This document shows, in pieces, positions 62,440 through 64,000 of a stretch of 64,000 bases of DNA (the first letter of the stretch is position 1; the number at the start of each line of letters is the position of its first letter). A model generated the notes under the pieces. It had not been told where the DNA came from and did not search any database. It was given only the letters and a program-made list of their open reading frames with translations. Source of the stretch: CAZSSH01 sp964609825 (GTDB taxonomy: Bacteria > Verrucomicrobiota > Lentisphaeria > Victivallales > Victivallaceae); the NCBI GenBank assembly GCA_964609825.1, contig CAZSSH010000008.1, positions 62,001-126,000 on the forward strand. Direction: 5' to 3'. A program made the translations under genes and the position numbers.

Positions 62440-64000
62440 ATGAAGATCAAAAAATTGTTTGCCCCCGGCATGTATGAAATTATTTACGCCTTTACCGCCC
62501 TCAATTTTGACAGGGAAAAACTCTATTTTGATCTTGAGGGCCGCCGTACCGGCCCCTGGGATTATGCGCCGTGGGGAGCGGCCAACAGCGGCGATTGTCT
62601 GCTTCCCTGCGTCCACTTGACAAGTTCCCAAAACGACGATGTCAAGGCGCGCGTCTTTATCCCCCGCCAAAGTGAACTTGACCGCTTGTTCTTCAACGGC
62701 CGAGTCGGTTTCCGGGTGCGTGAAACCAAAGAAATCGAGCTTGAGCTTGAGGCGGATACCGAGGTCTTGTGGCACGAGGTCAAAATTGAGGAGGTCAAAA
62801 ATTTTGCCGATCTCACACTCAAAATCAGCGACTTTAAGGCTCCAGACCGCTTTTTTATCAATGACGAAAAGCTCCAAATTTTGCGCCGCAACTATTTCAA
62901 TACCACCTGGGGCAAGCGGGTCAACGAGGTGCTCGACGACTGCGCCCCCTTTACGCCTCCGGGCAGTTGGGAAGAAGCGCGGGTGATTGTGACCGGCTTT
63001 TTAAAGGGCAAAACCAAACACATTTATGAGGATAACGTCGTCTTTTGGGGCGATTATCTGATGGCGCTCGCGTTGCGGACGCTGCTCTTTGACCGCCCCG
63101 GCGATTATGAACAGCTCGTCAAGTGGACCGACGCTTTGGTCAATGTCCCGGTATGGGGCGGCGACGCCGACCCCAAGGGGCGCGACCACAACAATGACCT
63201 CACGGCCGACTTTAACATGATGGGGCTGGCCGTCGCCCTCAGCTTTCACGGCAAACGTTTCGGCGCCGACCGCTGCTGCCGAATCCGCCAAAAAATCGAC
63301 TATCAGGCGGGCGAAATGCTCAAGTGGATCGTCGGCTGCCGCAGCTCCTGGCCGGGTGTCTCCACCCAAAACCACGCGTATTACGGCTACCAAACCTTGA
63401 TCGTAGCCGGGCTCTCGCTGCTGCCGGATGAGCGGTTTCACGCTCAGGCCTTGGATTATCTGCAAATCGGCGTCGCCGCCTACCGGCGTTTTACCGCCAA
63501 CTTGCCGAGCGACGGCTCCTATCACGAGGGGGTCGGCTATGTGTCATTCGGCCTTTTGGGACTTTTTCCGAGTTTATTCTTACTGGAAGCAAGCACCGGC
63601 AAACCGTGGATTGTCCGCGACTGGCTTGCCGAACACATTGAGGCGATAAATTGCCTGATGCCCAACAACCCCGGCAAGGGTCTGTTTTTTGACGACGCGA
63701 CCGCGGTATTTCCGATTTTTCCGTCGATTGTCATGTGGGCGTACAACCCGGAAAACCTCCCCGCCGTCAATCACACGGCCGGTCAATTGCTGGCCAAATA
63801 CCGCAAATACCAGCAAGGCCATGACGGCGGAGTCAACTGGCTTTGCCACAACTTTTGGCTGATGATGTTTGCCCCCGAAATCACCGACGAGTCGCTGGAT
63901 GCGATCAAGCTGGAGTCCGAAAAAAACCGTTTCTCTTTGCTCCCGAGCGCGGGGTACTTTGTCGGCAATCTGGACAACAACGGCAAACTCTACTTTTTGA
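62440..64000 (+). CDS. Heparinase II/III-like polysaccharide lyase, 3' end missing
   Basis: 520 codons are visible and the frame is still open at the window edge. The translated protein starts MKIKKLFAPGMYEIIYAFTA. It resembles the alpha/alpha-toroid part of heparinase II/III-type lyases (PL12/15/17/21 group): WGGDADPKGRDHNNDLT, STQNHAYYGYQTLIVAGLSL (near 310) and PSDGSYHEGVGYVSFG (near 360), where the Asn-His and Tyr-His-Glu-Gly-Val blocks are typical. No signal peptide is evident. The expected C-terminal beta-sandwich probably lies beyond the edge. GGAG precedes the ATG at 62440, eight bases after the oxidoreductase. Exact substrate unknown. Confidence 0.75.
   Translation, partial: MKIKKLFAPGMYEIIYAFTALNFDREKLYFDLEGRRTGPWDYAPWGAANSGDCLLPCVHLTSSQNDDVKARVFIPRQSELDRLFFNGRVGFRVRETKEIELELEADTEVLWHEVKIEEVKNFADLTLKISDFKAPDRFFINDEKLQILRRNYFNTTWGKRVNEVLDDCAPFTPPGSWEEARVIVTGFLKGKTKHIYEDNVVFWGDYLMALALRTLLFDRPGDYEQLVKWTDALVNVPVWGGDADPKGRDHNNDLTADFNMMGLAVALSFHGKRFGADRCCRIRQKIDYQAGEMLKWIVGCRSSWPGVSTQNHAYYGYQTLIVAGLSLLPDERFHAQALDYLQIGVAAYRRFTANLPSDGSYHEGVGYVSFGLLGLFPSLFLLEASTGKPWIVRDWLAEHIEAINCLMPNNPGKGLFFDDATAVFPIFPSIVMWAYNPENLPAVNHTAGQLLAKYRKYQQGHDGGVNWLCHNFWLMMFAPEITDESLDAIKLESEKNRFSLLPSAGYFVGNLDNNGKLYFL

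Noticed and set aside
1..64000. CRISPR arrays, insertion sequences, prophage or toxin-antitoxin modules
   Set aside because: No regularly spaced repeats, transposase motifs, phage structural genes or small overlapping toxin-antitoxin pairs were seen on reading both strands.

Overview
The window most resembles a chromosome segment of Lentisphaerota (Victivallales-like, PVC superphylum). This rests on gene content, not on any search. It carries four prepilin-type N-methylation proteins with the H-X9-DG type C-terminus, each beside carbohydrate-active or membrane genes. It also has hybrid AraC/LacI/GntR sugar regulators, large secreted glycoside hydrolases and a GH106-like hydrolase. Most promoters read TTGnnn-16/17-TATATT. 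No rRNA, CRISPR array, transposase, integrase or phage gene was seen.

Region 1 (1-27.9 kb) is mainly housekeeping. ftsK and the start of a further gene lie on the minus strand, divergent from pyrF-der-hypothetical-AsmA-like-ABC-F. Next comes a chain of four genes joined by ATGA overlaps: a fused GH13/GH133 glycogen debranching enzyme, ispH, a GH106-like hydrolase and xseA. A DMT transporter, two minus-strand sugar-type regulators (XylR-like and PocR/AraC), a divergent FAD oxidoreductase, typA and a catalytically degenerate alkaline-phosphatase-fold protein follow.

Region 2 (27.9-37.5 kb) holds a CAT-anticodon tRNA, a secreted protein with a possible C-terminal sorting tail, and four tandem paralogous 7-TM proteins of unknown function. 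These form two bicistronic units with similar promoters and are the strongest candidate here for something undescribed.

Region 3 (37.2-64 kb) is rich in carbohydrate-use cassettes: (a) GntR-type regulator, pseudopilin, clan GH-A hydrolase; (b) a large hybrid histidine kinase convergent with rsmH, marC-family and pseudopilin genes; (c) a GH130 mannosylglucose phosphorylase preceded by a 30-codon ORF whose Shine-Dalgarno lies in a hairpin; (d) LacI regulator, small secreted protein, pseudopilin, 1237-aa uncharacterised secreted protein; (e) on the minus strand, pseudopilin, CBM-like protein, GH-A hydrolase; (f) Gfo/Idh/MocA oxidoreductase plus a heparinase II/III-like lyase that runs off the right edge. 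The recurring plan is regulator, pseudopilin, secreted CBM or hydrolase, which suggests substrate-specific extracellular polysaccharide systems.
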